Origin: Streptomyces typhae
GTDB taxonomy: Bacteria; Actinomycetota; Actinomycetes; Streptomycetales; Streptomycetaceae
DNA length: 64,000 nt
Direction of reading: 5' to 3'
NCBI RefSeq assembly: GCF_009755605.1
Contig: NZ_WPNZ01000034.1
Location: 1-64,000 of the forward strand
The translations under genes were made by a program, and so were the position numbers. Positions within the stretch are counted from its first letter, which is position 1. Each line of letters opens with the position of its first letter. Shown here piece after piece: positions 40,013 through 48,900 of this stretch. The notes beneath the pieces are model-generated. The model ran no database searches, had not been told where the DNA came from, and was given only the letters and a program-made list of their open reading frames with translations.

Positions 40013-40939
40013 CTAGGCGTTGCTGCGGGACTCGGCCGCACCGGGCCGGACGGTGTCGGTCCAGCCCCCGGCGGGGCGGTCGAACCAGAGCAGGACCTGG
40101 CCGGTCCCGACGGAGTTCTCGTACTCGCCGTACTGGCGCCCCTTCGCTGTGCACGCCCGCTCGCCGAGGGCCCCGGCCATCATCAGATAGTGGAAGAACT
40201 TCGCCTCGGGCTTGTACGTCCAGAACTCGTCCATGGTGTCGAGGACCTGGTCGTGGCGGCCCTCCTTGAACCAGGCGATGCGCTGCTCGTCGGCCGCCCG
40301 CGCCTCGGGGGTGAAGATGTGGGACGGGTCGCTGGCCTCGTGGTCGCGGAGTTCGCGCAGCGGCCAGAAGGTGTGCGACAGGGCTCCGGAGGCGATCAGC
40401 AGGACGCGGCGGCCGGGGGTGGCGGCGATGCCGTCGGCCAGGGCACGGCCGAGGCGCAGGTGGTCCTCCATGTCGCCGGTCTGGCAGACGCCGATGGAGA
40501 CCCAGCGCTTGTCGCGCAGCCCTTCGCCGAGGTGCTTCCACAGGTTGGTGGTGGCGTAGTAGACCGGCAGGTACGCGTCGTCGATCGGTGTGATCCAGGT
40601 GCCGTGCCGGTCGGCGAACGAGGCGATGTTGCGGGCGAGTTCGGGGTCGCCGGGGAAGTCGTACGGCATGCGGCACATGCCGCGCGGCAGTTCCTCGGAG
40701 GTGTACAGACCGGACCTGCGGTCCTGTGCGGTGACGACGAACTCGACGGTGGTCGCCCAGTGGGAGTCCAGGACGACCACAGTGTCGTAGTCGTCGCGCT
40801 CGAACACCTCTTGGCGGAGCTGCCCCAGGCCGGTGACGAGGCTGATCTCCTTGCCCTCGTTGAGTTCGAGGCGGGTCTCCTCGGGCAGCACGATGGTGGG
40901 CACGTGGGCCAGCAGGCCCGCCCCGACGATCTCACCCAT
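40013..40939 (-). CDS. hpaD: 3,4-dihydroxyphenylacetate 2,3-dioxygenase, class III extradiol (LigB type)
   Basis: A 308-residue extradiol dioxygenase that cleaves homoprotocatechuate. His12 (LLAHVPT) and His60 (LDSHW) are the expected Fe(II) ligands; VYTSEELPRGM-like GLYTSEELPRGMCRMPYDFPG is the substrate region, and LIASGALSHTF supplies the catalytic His. Length and motifs match HpaD of the LigB superfamily, unrelated to the VOC-fold enzyme at 62.6 kb. Its start overlaps the hpaE stop by 8 nt. It is the second gene of the operon running leftward from 43.2 kb. Confidence 0.9.
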   Translation of the reverse strand: MGEIVGAGLLAHVPTIVLPEETRLELNEGKEISLVTGLGQLRQEVFERDDYDTVVVLDSHWATTVEFVVTAQDRRSGLYTSEELPRGMCRMPYDFPGDPELARNIASFADRHGTWITPIDDAYLPVYYATTNLWKHLGEGLRDKRWVSIGVCQTGDMEDHLRLGRALADGIAATPGRRVLLIASGALSHTFWPLRELRDHEASDPSHIFTPEARAADEQRIAWFKEGRHDQVLDTMDEFWTYKPEAKFFHYLMMAGALGERACTAKGRQYGEYENSVGTGQVLLWFDRPAGGWTDTVRPGAAESRSNA

Positions 40940-42398
40940 GGTCCTGCCATCCCTTCGGTGCGGTGACGGTGTTCTTGAGGTCGCAGTAGAAGTCGAAGCT
41001 CCAGGTGTCGCCCTCCCGGCCGACGCCGGAGTGGCGGGAGCCGCCGAACGGCGCCCGGAGGTCGCGGACGAAGAAGCAGTTGACCCAGACGGTGCCCGCG
41101 ACCAGTCGTGCGGTGATCCGTTCGGCACGTGCGGGGTCACCGGTGGCGACGGTGGCGGCGAGGCCGAAGCGGGTGTCGTTGGCCAGGCGTACGGCTTCGT
41201 CCTCGTCCGTGAACGTCTGGAGGGTGAGGACGGGACCGAAGACCTCTTCCTGGACGATCTCGGAGTCCTGCCGCACGTCGGTGAGGAGGGTCGGCGCGTA
41301 GTACTGTCCCTCGCCGCGGTGGCCGCCGACGACCGCGCGGGCGCCGTCGGCGAGCGCCCGCCGGACGAAGCCGTCGATCTTCTCCAGCTGGCGGGGGTGG
41401 ATGTTGGGTCCGATGTCGGTGGCCTCGTCGCGCGGGTCGCCTTGCCGGAGCCGGGCCGCCTTGTCGGTGAACCTGCGGGTGAACTCCGCGGCGATGCTCT
41501 CCTCCACGAGGATGCGGGTGGCCGCCAGGCACACCTGCCCCGCGTTGTCGTACTGCTCGACGGCGAGGTCGACGGCCAGGTCGAGGTCGGCGTCGGCGAA
41601 GACGAGCAGCGGGGACTTGCCGCCGAGTTCGAGGCTGAGCGGGGTGAGGTTCGCGGCGGCCGACGCGGCGATGTGCCGCGCGGTGGGGACCGAGCCGGTG
41701 AAGCTGATGCGGCGCACGTCCGGGTGGGCGGTGAGGGCGTCGCCGATCTCCGGGCCCAAGCCCTGGACCACGTTGAGGACTCCGGCCGGCAGACCGGCAC
41801 CGGCGGCGATGTCGGCGAGCAGTGAGGCGGTCAGCGGGGACCACTCGGCGGGTTTGAGGATCACCGTGTTGCCGGCCGCGAGCGCCGGGGCGACCTTCCA
41901 GGTGGCCAGCATCAGTGGCGCGTTCCACGGCGTGATCAGGACGCACGGTCCTGCCGGGTCCCAGGTGACGCGGTTGGTGTGTCCGCGAGTGGTGAAGTCC
42001 TCGTGGTCGAGGGTGAGCAGCCGGTCGGCGAAGAAGCGGAAGTTGTGGGCGACGCGGGGCATGACGCCCCGGCGGTGGGAGCGCAGGAGCGCGCCGTTGT
42101 CGTGGGTCTCGACGACGGCCAGCTCTTCGAGGCGCTTCTCGACGCCGTCGGCGATGGCGTGCAGGATGCGGGCGCGCTCGGCGCGGGGGGTGGCGGCCCA
42201 GCCGGGGAAGGCCGCCTTGGCCGCGGCGACCGCCGCCGCGGCCTCCATCGCGGTGCCCCGGGAGATCTTCCCGAGGGTGCTGCCGTCGATGGGTGAGATG
42301 TCGGTGAAGGTCTCGGTGGAGGCGACGCGCTCGCCGCCGATCCAGTGCCGGGTGTCGACGGCGACACCGGCGACGGTGGTGTGGTGGTGTTCGCTCAT
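40932..42398 (-). CDS. hpaE: 5-carboxymethyl-2-hydroxymuconate semialdehyde dehydrogenase
   Basis: A 488-residue ALDH-superfamily enzyme that oxidises the ring-fission aldehyde made by HpaD. LSLELGGKSPLLVF has the catalytic Glu257 and QYDNAGQVCLAATR the nucleophile Cys290. VTWDPAGPCVLITPWNAPLML is the NAD region and the end FYCDLKNTVTAPKG is typical for HpaE. It overlaps hpaD by 8 nt and follows the ADC-like gene by 34 bp, making a four-gene operon with FAH. Confidence 0.93.
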   Translation of the reverse strand: MSEHHHTTVAGVAVDTRHWIGGERVASTETFTDISPIDGSTLGKISRGTAMEAAAAVAAAKAAFPGWAATPRAERARILHAIADGVEKRLEELAVVETHDNGALLRSHRRGVMPRVAHNFRFFADRLLTLDHEDFTTRGHTNRVTWDPAGPCVLITPWNAPLMLATWKVAPALAAGNTVILKPAEWSPLTASLLADIAAGAGLPAGVLNVVQGLGPEIGDALTAHPDVRRISFTGSVPTARHIAASAAANLTPLSLELGGKSPLLVFADADLDLAVDLAVEQYDNAGQVCLAATRILVEESIAAEFTRRFTDKAARLRQGDPRDEATDIGPNIHPRQLEKIDGFVRRALADGARAVVGGHRGEGQYYAPTLLTDVRQDSEIVQEEVFGPVLTLQTFTDEDEAVRLANDTRFGLAATVATGDPARAERITARLVAGTVWVNCFFVRDLRAPFGGSRHSGVGREGDTWSFDFYCDLKNTVTAPKGWQDHG

Positions 42399-42432
42399 GC
42401 TGGCGGGGCTCCTGGGATGGTGGGAGGCGGGT

Positions 42433-43239
42433 TCACTCGGCGCCGGACGTGCCGGACTCGAGGAGCCGGCCTCCGTCCCAGACCACGCCGACCTGCCGGT
42501 AGTAGGCCGCGATCGGCTCGCGGATCTCCAGGCGCGCCAGCTCCTCGGTGGGCGCGTCGAACAGTTCGAGGTCGGCGTCGCCCACCCAGGCCTGGCCGCC
42601 CTCGAAGGAGGCGGCGCCGGACTCGATCAGCTCGTCGAGGGCGAGGCCCTTGCCCTTCTCGATGGCGGGCAGCCAGCGGTGGTGGGCCATGGGGTGGGCG
42701 TTGACGAAGCCGTTGGTCGCAGAGGGCTCGCGCAGGGTCACGACGGCCTGGGCCAGGCGCCGGTCGGCGGCGGCGAGGGTCGCGCCGAAGCGGGCACCGG
42801 CCTCGATGCGCGGGGCGGGCCCGTACGGGTGCGGGCGGGTCTGGTGGATGGAGCCGAGCTTCTTGGGGTAGCCCTGGTGCAGTCCGCGGGCGATCGCGAA
42901 GTCCTTGTCGACCCAGATGTGCACGCAGCGGGTGTAGGTCCGCCCCTGGTACTGGCAGCGCACGACCGCGAACGCCTCCTTGTACTGGGCGCGCACCGGG
43001 TCGAGCAGTTCGTCGCCCGAGGTGCCGCAGGACTGCCAGTCGGCCCAGATCAGGGCCACCGCGCCGGGGTCCTCGTCGGCGAGCTGGAGTGGTTCGGGCA
43101 GCAGTTCCCGTACGCGGGCGGGGTCGGTGCGGTACTCCACGGTGAGCAGATCGCCGGAGTAGCGCCAGGGTGGCGCGGGGATCAGCGACGAGGCGCCGGT
43201 CGCCGTCTTGGGGTGGAAGTATCCACGGACACTGGTCAC
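42433..43239 (-). CDS. Acetoacetate-decarboxylase-family protein
   Basis: A 268-residue protein with an ADC fold; the GTG at 43239 is the best start (aggaacc upstream). SLIPAPPWRYSGDLLTVEYRTDP opens the cone-shaped fold and EAFAVVRCQYQGRTYTRCVHIWVDKDFAIARG is the central sheet; the GYPKKLGSIH segment holds the KK pair, so the Schiff-base lysine is present. ADC-like proteins decarboxylate, dehydrate or condense keto acids. It is first in the hpa-like operon, so it probably acts on a ring-cleavage product; its exact reaction is unknown. Confidence 0.88.
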   Translation of the reverse strand: MTSVRGYFHPKTATGASSLIPAPPWRYSGDLLTVEYRTDPARVRELLPEPLQLADEDPGAVALIWADWQSCGTSGDELLDPVRAQYKEAFAVVRCQYQGRTYTRCVHIWVDKDFAIARGLHQGYPKKLGSIHQTRPHPYGPAPRIEAGARFGATLAAADRRLAQAVVTLREPSATNGFVNAHPMAHHRWLPAIEKGKGLALDELIESGAASFEGGQAWVGDADLELFDAPTEELARLEIREPIAAYYRQVGVVWDGGRLLESGTSGAE

Positions 43240-43695
43240 TTCGGGTTCCTTATGCACAGAGGACGGGCCTGTTCGAGATGCGCGGAGGACAGGTGGTGCG
43301 AGCAGTTCGGCACGGTGGTCGGGCGGCAGTCGCCGCCACGGTCCGGTCACCGGGGGCGACGACACCGAAGGACTGGATCCGGAGGTCGTGCTGACCTCTC
43401 CGGAGGGGGCCGGGCTCCGGCCGGGGGCAATGCGGCGGGCGATGACACGACCCGCAAGTCATTTGATGTCAAACAAGATAGGAAGCCGGGAACCCGCGGT
43501 CAATACCTATCCGGATGGATAAGTTGATCGGTACGAAGTCTTGCGGGCACGTGCCAACCCTCCTTACCGTTTGGCTGCACAGGCGAACGGCCTCCCGCGT
43601 CCCGCGGTCCGAGGCCGCCCTTTCCTCGCTTCCCTCCCTTTCTCCCCCAGCACTCCGTGCCCCGGGAGGCGCCCCCTTCCTCAGAGGAGATTCCA
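43240..43695. promoter_or_regulatory. Divergent promoter region of the hpa-like operon and the GlnA-like gene
   Basis: No gene is seen. Two symmetric sites stand out in its AT-richer core: TTTGATGTCAAA at 43462-43473 (TTTGA-TG-TCAAA) and TATCC-GGAT-GGATA at 43508-43521. They are separated by 34 bp and are candidate operators for TetR or GntR control of both directions. Confidence 0.65.
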
Positions 43696-45060
43696 GTGAG
43701 CGCATCCGACATCCCAGCCGTCCGCCGTCACCTGGAGCGGCTGGCCGCCGAGGGGATCGACGTGGTCCGGGTGACCTATCCCGACCTCATCGGCACCGAA
43801 CGGGCCCGGGACGTCCTGCTGGACCACCTGCCCGCCGCCTGCGACCACGGACTCGCCTTCTGCCGCGCCGTCTACCACACGAGCCCCCAGGGAGACACAG
43901 TCGCGGTCTCCGGCGGCCTCGACGCCGGCCTGCCCGACATCTGCGTCGTCCCCGACCTCGACACACTGACCGCCCTGCCGTGGGAGCCCGGAGTCGCCAC
44001 CTGCCTCGGCGACGCCGTCAACCCGGCCACCGGCCGGCCCGCGCCGGAGTCCCCCCGCGACCTGCTGCGCGCCGTCGTCACCCGGTACGGCGAACACGGT
44101 CTGCGGCCCGTGGTGGGCCCGGAGCTGGAGTACTTCCTGTGCGACGCGGCCCCGGAGGGACCGGAGGGATCCCGGGGCTGGCGCCGCTACAACACCACGC
44201 CGGGCGCCATCTACACCGCGGGCCTGCGCGCGGATCCCGACAACCATCTGCTGCGCACCCTGCGCCTGTTGCACGGCCTGGACATCGGCGTCAGCAGCGG
44301 CAACCACGAGTACGACGGCTCACAGTTCGAGATCAACCTGACCCACTCCGACGCCATGTCGGCCGCCGACCGCGCCTTCCGTTTCAAGGCGGCCGTCAAG
44401 GAACTGGCCCGTGGTGAGGGGCGCTTGGCCACGTTCATGGCAAAGCCCTTCAACGACGCGGGCGGATCGGGCTTCCATCTCCATCTGTCGTGCCTGGGCG
44501 ACGGGGACGAGAACGTGTTCGCCGACCCGTCGGCCCCCTACGGCCTCTCCGCCACCGCACGGCACGCCATGGCCGGAGTCCTCGCCCACGCACCCGCGCT
44601 CGCCGCGCTGGCCAACCCCACGGTCAACTCCTACAAGCGCTTCGGGCCCGACACCCTCGCGCCCTGGCTGATCGACTGGGGCCTGGACAACCGCAGCGCC
44701 CTGGTCCGGATACCGCCGGAGCGCGGTCCGGGCTCCCGCTTCGAGATACGCCTGGGGGACGCCGGCGCCAACCCCTATCTGCTGATCGCCGCGACACTCG
44801 CTGCGGCGCTCCTCGGCATCCAGGCCGGAGAGGAACCCCCCGCCCCGCTGGAGGGGTACGGGTACGACGACACCAGGTCCGCGGTGCTGCCGACGACCCT
44901 GTCCGCCGCACTCGACGCACTGGAGGCGGACACCGCGCTGACCGAGGTGCTCGGCAAGGACTTCACCGCGTCCTACCTCGCGTACAAACGCGACGAGGTC
45001 GCACGCTTCCACCGGCACGTCACCGACTGGGAGTTCACCGAGTACGCCTACCACCTGTGA
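43696..45060 (+). CDS. Glutamine-synthetase-family gamma-glutamyl ligase (GlnA3/GlnA4/PuuA-like)
   Basis: A 454-residue GS-I fold enzyme from a GTG with agaggaga upstream. Catalytic-site blocks are seen: VVGPELEYFLC (metal Glu), VSSGNHEYDGSQFEINL, TFMAKPFNDAGGSGFHLHLSCLG and NSYKRFGPDTLAPW. The adenylylation loop of true GlnA is absent. In Streptomyces similar genes ligate glutamate to polyamines or ethanolamine. Its divergent position from the hpa-like operon and its closeness to PuuD and ALDH genes suggest that it activates an amine substrate. Convergent with NTF2-like gene over a 17-bp hairpin. Confidence 0.92.
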   Translation: MSASDIPAVRRHLERLAAEGIDVVRVTYPDLIGTERARDVLLDHLPAACDHGLAFCRAVYHTSPQGDTVAVSGGLDAGLPDICVVPDLDTLTALPWEPGVATCLGDAVNPATGRPAPESPRDLLRAVVTRYGEHGLRPVVGPELEYFLCDAAPEGPEGSRGWRRYNTTPGAIYTAGLRADPDNHLLRTLRLLHGLDIGVSSGNHEYDGSQFEINLTHSDAMSAADRAFRFKAAVKELARGEGRLATFMAKPFNDAGGSGFHLHLSCLGDGDENVFADPSAPYGLSATARHAMAGVLAHAPALAALANPTVNSYKRFGPDTLAPWLIDWGLDNRSALVRIPPERGPGSRFEIRLGDAGANPYLLIAATLAAALLGIQAGEEPPAPLEGYGYDDTRSAVLPTTLSAALDALEADTALTEVLGKDFTASYLAYKRDEVARFHRHVTDWEFTEYAYHL

Positions 45061-45097
45061 GCCGATGAGCCACGCCTCGACGAGAGCAGTTCACCCA

Positions 45098-45139
45098 ACG
45101 CCCCTCGCCCCGCCGGTCGTACGGCGGGGCGAGGGGCGT
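45098..45139. terminator. Bidirectional hairpin (17-bp perfect stem)
   Basis: ACGCCCCTCGCCCCGCC at 45098-45114 pairs perfectly with 45123-45139 across an 8-nt loop between convergent genes. Confidence 0.85.
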
Positions 45140-45161
45140 CGCGCGACGTACGGGACGCCGG

Positions 45162-45545
45162 TCAGGCCGCGTCCCGGCGGAAGAACGTCTTGCCGGCGAT
45201 CCGCCACTCCCCGTCCTCCCGTACCAGGGAGAAGTGGTTGGTGAAGTCGTGGCCCTGGTAGCCGCGCTCGTCGAGCACCGCGACCGCCACGTCGCCGCTC
45301 ACCTCGACCGAGCGGACGGTGTACGTGTAGGCCGGGACCCACGCATCGGCGTCGGTGTCGGCCGCGACCACCTCGCAGAACGCCTCGATCGGGGCGGAGA
45401 CCAGCTGGTCTCCGAGGTAGCCCCACATGTACGCGTCCGCGCGGAAGGCGGCCCTGACGGCCTCGGGGTCCGCGGCGCTCACCGCCGCCACATAGGCCTC
45501 CACTGCGGCTCTGACGCCGTCCTGCGGGTCGGTGCGGTCACTCAT
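45162..45545 (-). CDS. NTF2-like (lumazine-binding type) protein
   Basis: A 127-residue cone-shaped protein. VRAAVEAYVAAVSAADPEAVRAAFRADAYMWGYLG is the N-terminal helix pair, then IEAFCEVVAAD; the sheet is YTYTVRSVEVSGDVAVAVLDER and EWRIAGKTFFRRD. These match the DUF3828/lumazine-binding-like branch of NTF2 proteins, some of which are small enzymes (dehydratase or isomerase). It follows the aldehyde dehydrogenase gene by 73 bp and is likely in the same transcript, so it may act on the same substrate. Confidence 0.85.
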   Translation of the reverse strand: MSDRTDPQDGVRAAVEAYVAAVSAADPEAVRAAFRADAYMWGYLGDQLVSAPIEAFCEVVAADTDADAWVPAYTYTVRSVEVSGDVAVAVLDERGYQGHDFTNHFSLVREDGEWRIAGKTFFRRDAA

Positions 45546-45618
45546 CTCGTTCTCCTCCAGGATGACGGGGTGGCCGGCCGTACGGTGGCCTGCCACGTGC
45601 TGTGCGGCCCTGCCGTGG

Positions 45619-47067
45619 TCAGCCATGGTGGATCCACACGCCTTTGGTCTCGGTGAACACGTCCAGGGCGTAGGAGCCCATCTCCCGTCCCCAGCCGCTG
45701 GCCCCGAACCCTCCCCAGGGCGCGGCGGGGTCGGGTATCGCCGGCATGTTGACGAACACGGCGCCCGCGCGGACACCGGCCGCGAGGCGGTGGGCGGTCG
45801 ACAGGTCCCGGGTCCACACCGCGGCGGCCAGGCCGTACCGGGTGTCGTTGGCCCGCGCCGCCAGTTCGTCCTCGTCCTCGTACGTGAGCACGGGCAGTAC
45901 GGGGCCGAAGACCTCCTGCCGGGCGATGGCCATGTCGTCACGCACTCCGGCGAAGACGGTGGGCCGGTAGAAGTTGCCTGCCTCCAGGGCGCCGTCGGCG
46001 CGGGCTCCGCCGGTGACCAGCTCTGCTCCCTCGGTGACGCCCTGCTGGACCAGGGTGTCCACCCGCCGTAGATGTTCGTCGGTCACCAAGGGGCCCAGCT
46101 GCGTGTCCGGGGACAGGCCGGGGCCGAGGCGCAGGGCGGCGACGGCGGCGGCGAGTTTGTCGGTGAACTCGTCCGCGCGGCGGCCGTCGACGTAGAAGCG
46201 TGAGTACGCGGCGCAGACCTGGCCGCTGTTGAGCAGCGCGCCTTGCACATTGCCCTGGACGGCGGCGTCGATGTCGGCGTCCCGGGCGATGATGCTGGGT
46301 GCCTTGCCGCCGAGTTCCAGGGTGACCCGCTTCAGGTCGTCCGCCGAGGCCCGGACGATCTCCTGTCCCACCTCGGTGGAGCCGGTGAAGGAGACCTTGT
46401 CCACGCGTGGGTGCTCCACCAGGGCCCGGCCTGTCCCGGGGCCGCCGGTGAGCAGGTTGACGACGCCCGGCGGGAAGCCGGCCTCCTCGCAGAGCCGCAC
46501 CAGGTGCACGGTGGTCAGCGGGGTCTGCTCGGCCGGTTTGACGATCACGGTGTTGCCGCAGGCCAGAGCGGGCGCCAGTTTCCACGCCGCGATCATCAGC
46601 GGGAAGTTCCAGGGGGTGATGAGCGCGCACACCCCGACCGGTTCGCGGCGGGTGAAGTGCAGCGTGTCAGGGAATGAGACCGGGCTGACGGCGCCCTCGA
46701 TCTTCGTGACCCAGCCCGCGTAGTAGCGGAAGTGCTCCGCGGCCCCCGCGACGCTGACCGCGCGGGCGACCTCCAGCGGCTGCCCCTGGTCGCGGGTCTC
46801 CAGTTCCGCGAGTTCCGCGGCGTCGCGCTCGATCAGTTCGGCGACCCGCCACAGCAGCCGGGCCCGCTCCGCCGCGGGCAGAGCGGCCCACGAGGGATCG
46901 CCGAGTGCCCGTCGTGCCGCGTCGACCGCGGCGTCGGCCTCCGCCTGCCCGGCCTGGGCACAGGTCCCGATGACCGCGCCGGAGGCGGGGTCGCGGGTGG
47001 TGAACTCCGCGCCGTCCGCTGCGGTGGTCCACTCACCTCCGATGAAAAGCCGGCCTTGCACATGCAT
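45619..47067 (-). CDS. Aldehyde dehydrogenase family protein
   Basis: A 482-residue ALDH; the ATG at 47067 is preferred to an upstream extension that runs into a repeat array. VCALITPWNFPLMIAAWK holds the coenzyme region, LELGGKAPSIIARDAD the catalytic Glu and LLNSGQVCAAYSRFYV the nucleophile Cys. WGGFGASGWGREMGSYALDVF near the end is usual for betaine- or benzaldehyde-type enzymes. The substrate is unknown; the gene lies between the GS-like region and a TetR/ABC block. Confidence 0.92.
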   Translation of the reverse strand: MHVQGRLFIGGEWTTAADGAEFTTRDPASGAVIGTCAQAGQAEADAAVDAARRALGDPSWAALPAAERARLLWRVAELIERDAAELAELETRDQGQPLEVARAVSVAGAAEHFRYYAGWVTKIEGAVSPVSFPDTLHFTRREPVGVCALITPWNFPLMIAAWKLAPALACGNTVIVKPAEQTPLTTVHLVRLCEEAGFPPGVVNLLTGGPGTGRALVEHPRVDKVSFTGSTEVGQEIVRASADDLKRVTLELGGKAPSIIARDADIDAAVQGNVQGALLNSGQVCAAYSRFYVDGRRADEFTDKLAAAVAALRLGPGLSPDTQLGPLVTDEHLRRVDTLVQQGVTEGAELVTGGARADGALEAGNFYRPTVFAGVRDDMAIARQEVFGPVLPVLTYEDEDELAARANDTRYGLAAAVWTRDLSTAHRLAAGVRAGAVFVNMPAIPDPAAPWGGFGASGWGREMGSYALDVFTETKGVWIHHG

Positions 47068-47102
47068 GGCGGATCCTTCTCTCGAATCTTCGTCATGGCC
47101 CG

Positions 47103-47210
47103 GTACGGACATGGGTCACCGCACCCGGTACGGGCACGGCTCGCCCGCGTACGGGCACAGATCACCCGTCACGGGCACGGGTCGCCCGCGTACGGGCACG
47201 GGTCGAAGGG
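47103..47210. repeat. About 21-bp tandem array upstream of the aldehyde dehydrogenase
   Basis: Five units of GTACGGGCACGGNTCGCCCGC type (47103, 47128, 47149, 47170, 47190), with minor length drift. It lies 35 bp upstream of the start codon, where the promoter would be expected. Confidence 0.8.
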
Positions 47211-47257
47211 GCACGGCCGTCGAGGGCACGGCCCCGGGGCGCGGCCCGGCCCGCGGA

Positions 47258-47848
47258 TCAGTCGTCGAGGTTGCGCATCAGCCGGTCGACGTAGGCGCGG
47301 TGCTCCGGGATCAGCGCGCCGTCCGGGAACATCAGCGCGGTGACGTTGGCCCCGATGGTCACGCCGATGACCTCCCCCGCGAGCTCGATCACCGCGGGTG
47401 CGTCGGCGGGCTCGCCCTTGCCGCGCGCGGCGGCGATCCGCTCCGCGAGCCGCCGACGCCAGTCCTGGAGGTGGGCGCGGTACAGCGCCGCGAGTTCGTC
47501 GTTGGAGACCGAGTGCTCCCACAGCGCGAGCAGCACCCGGGCGGAGTCGATGCGGTACTGGTCGAGGGGCAGCGTCGCCTCGACGTCGTGGCGCAGTGCC
47601 TCCCTCGGGTCGGGCGACGGCTCGTCCGACCCGATCTGCTCGTTCATCTCCGCGAGGACGCTCTGGAACGTCGCGGCCACGATGCTGTCCTTGTTGGGGA
47701 AGTAGCGCTTCAGCGCGCCATTGGCGAAACCCGCCTCGGCGACGATGCTGCGCATGGTCGCGGCCTCGAAACCACCCTGGATGATGAGCTTCTTCGCGAC
47801 CGCGACAATCTCCCGCCGTCGCTGATCGTGGTCGATAATCTTCGGCAT
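47258..47848 (-). CDS. TetR-family regulator
   Basis: A 196-residue regulator; MPKIIDHDQRRREIVAVAKKLI opens it, and FEAATMRSIVAEAGFANGALKRYFPNKDSIVA is the helix-turn-helix. The C-terminal half resembles the BetI/TetR_C_6 type. The gene is 8 bp downstream of the peptide-type ABC transporter ATPase gene, so it is probably the last gene of that operon or its own regulator. Confidence 0.93.
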   Translation of the reverse strand: MPKIIDHDQRRREIVAVAKKLIIQGGFEAATMRSIVAEAGFANGALKRYFPNKDSIVAATFQSVLAEMNEQIGSDEPSPDPREALRHDVEATLPLDQYRIDSARVLLALWEHSVSNDELAALYRAHLQDWRRRLAERIAAARGKGEPADAPAVIELAGEVIGVTIGANVTALMFPDGALIPEHRAYVDRLMRNLDD

Positions 47849-47856
47849 AGTCTTCC

Positions 47857-48900
47857 CTACGCTACTGGCGATGCGGCGGGTGCACGAAGCTGGAGCCAGC
47901 TCCGTCTGCGTTCGGCCTGCCGGACCGGGTCGGCGACCGGTGAGGCGAGGAGCAGCCGCTGGGTGTAGGGATGTTCGGGGTTCCGCGTGACCGTCTCGTT
48001 CGGGCCGGTCTCGACGCACTCTCCCTGGTACATCACCGAGACGCGGTGGCAGATCCGCCGTACCACCCCGAGGTCGTGGGAGACGAAGAGGTAGGAGACG
48101 CCGGTCTCGCGCTGGATGTCGATGAACAGGTCGATCACCGCCGCCTGCGTGGTCAGGTCGAGGGCGCTGACCGGTTCGTCGCAGACGATGAGCCGCGGGC
48201 GGCGCACCAGCGCGCGGGCGATGGCGACGCGCTGGCGCTGGCCACCGGAGAACTCGCTGGGGTAGCGCGTCACGGTGTCCGCGGGGAGGCGGACGTGGTC
48301 GAGCATCTCGGCCACCGTCGTCCGCGCGTCGGCCCGGCTGGTGCCCGTGGCGGTGAGGGGCTCGGCGAGGATCTGCCCGACGGTCATCGTCGGGTCGAGT
48401 GAACCGTAGGGGTCCTGGAAGACCACCTGGAGGTCGGCGGCAAGGCGGCGCCTGGCGGCCCCCTTGAGATGCGTGATGTCCTGGCCGGCGAAGCGGATGG
48501 TGCCGGACGTGACCTCGGCGAGCCCGAGGACGGCCTTGCCGAGCGTCGACTTGCCCGACCCGCTCTCACCGACGAGGCCCACGCACTCGCCCGCCCCGAT
48601 GGTCATCGAGACGCCCTTGAGTGCGCGGAATGTGCTGCGTCCGCGGCGGTAGTCGACGACGACGTCGTCCACTTCGAGCAGCGGCGCGCCGTCCCGCGAC
48701 GCCGACTTCATGGACTCACGCTCCGTCGTCATGGGCTCGCGCTCCGTCGTCATGGACTCGCGCTCCGTCGTCATGGGCGCCCTCTCCGTATTCATGGGCG
48801 CCCTCTTCGCCTCCATGGACGCCTTCTCCGTGTTCTCGGACGCGTCCTCGGCCTTCGCCGACACGCTCTCGGTCTGCTCGGACGCGCCCTCGGTCCTCAT
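47857..48900 (-). CDS. ABC transporter ATP-binding protein, peptide/nickel type (DppF/OppF-like)
   Basis: About 347 residues from the ATG at 48900, which overlaps the preceding stop (ATGA). A 67-residue repetitive N-terminal extension comes first (heptads MTTERES); the ATPase domain begins at about residue 72 with LLEVDDVVVDY. Walker A GESGSGKSTLGKA, signature SGGQRQRVAIARA and Walker B LIVCDEPVSALD are intact, and PVADPVR-like oligopeptide C-terminal box is present. Because each repeat unit carries an ATG, the start is uncertain. Confidence 0.9.
   Translation of the reverse strand: MRTEGASEQTESVSAKAEDASENTEKASMEAKRAPMNTERAPMTTERESMTTEREPMTTERESMKSASRDGAPLLEVDDVVVDYRRGRSTFRALKGVSMTIGAGECVGLVGESGSGKSTLGKAVLGLAEVTSGTIRFAGQDITHLKGAARRRLAADLQVVFQDPYGSLDPTMTVGQILAEPLTATGTSRADARTTVAEMLDHVRLPADTVTRYPSEFSGGQRQRVAIARALVRRPRLIVCDEPVSALDLTTQAAVIDLFIDIQRETGVSYLFVSHDLGVVRRICHRVSVMYQGECVETGPNETVTRNPEHPYTQRLLLASPVADPVRQAERRRSWLQLRAPAASPVA
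48703..48891 (-). repeat. 21-bp tandem array at the 5' end of the ABC ATPase gene
   Basis: Nine 21-bp units on the minus strand encode heptapeptides such as ERESMTT, EREPMTT, ERAPMTT, EDASENT. The five 3' units are nearly identical and each includes an in-frame ATG. Confidence 0.92.
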
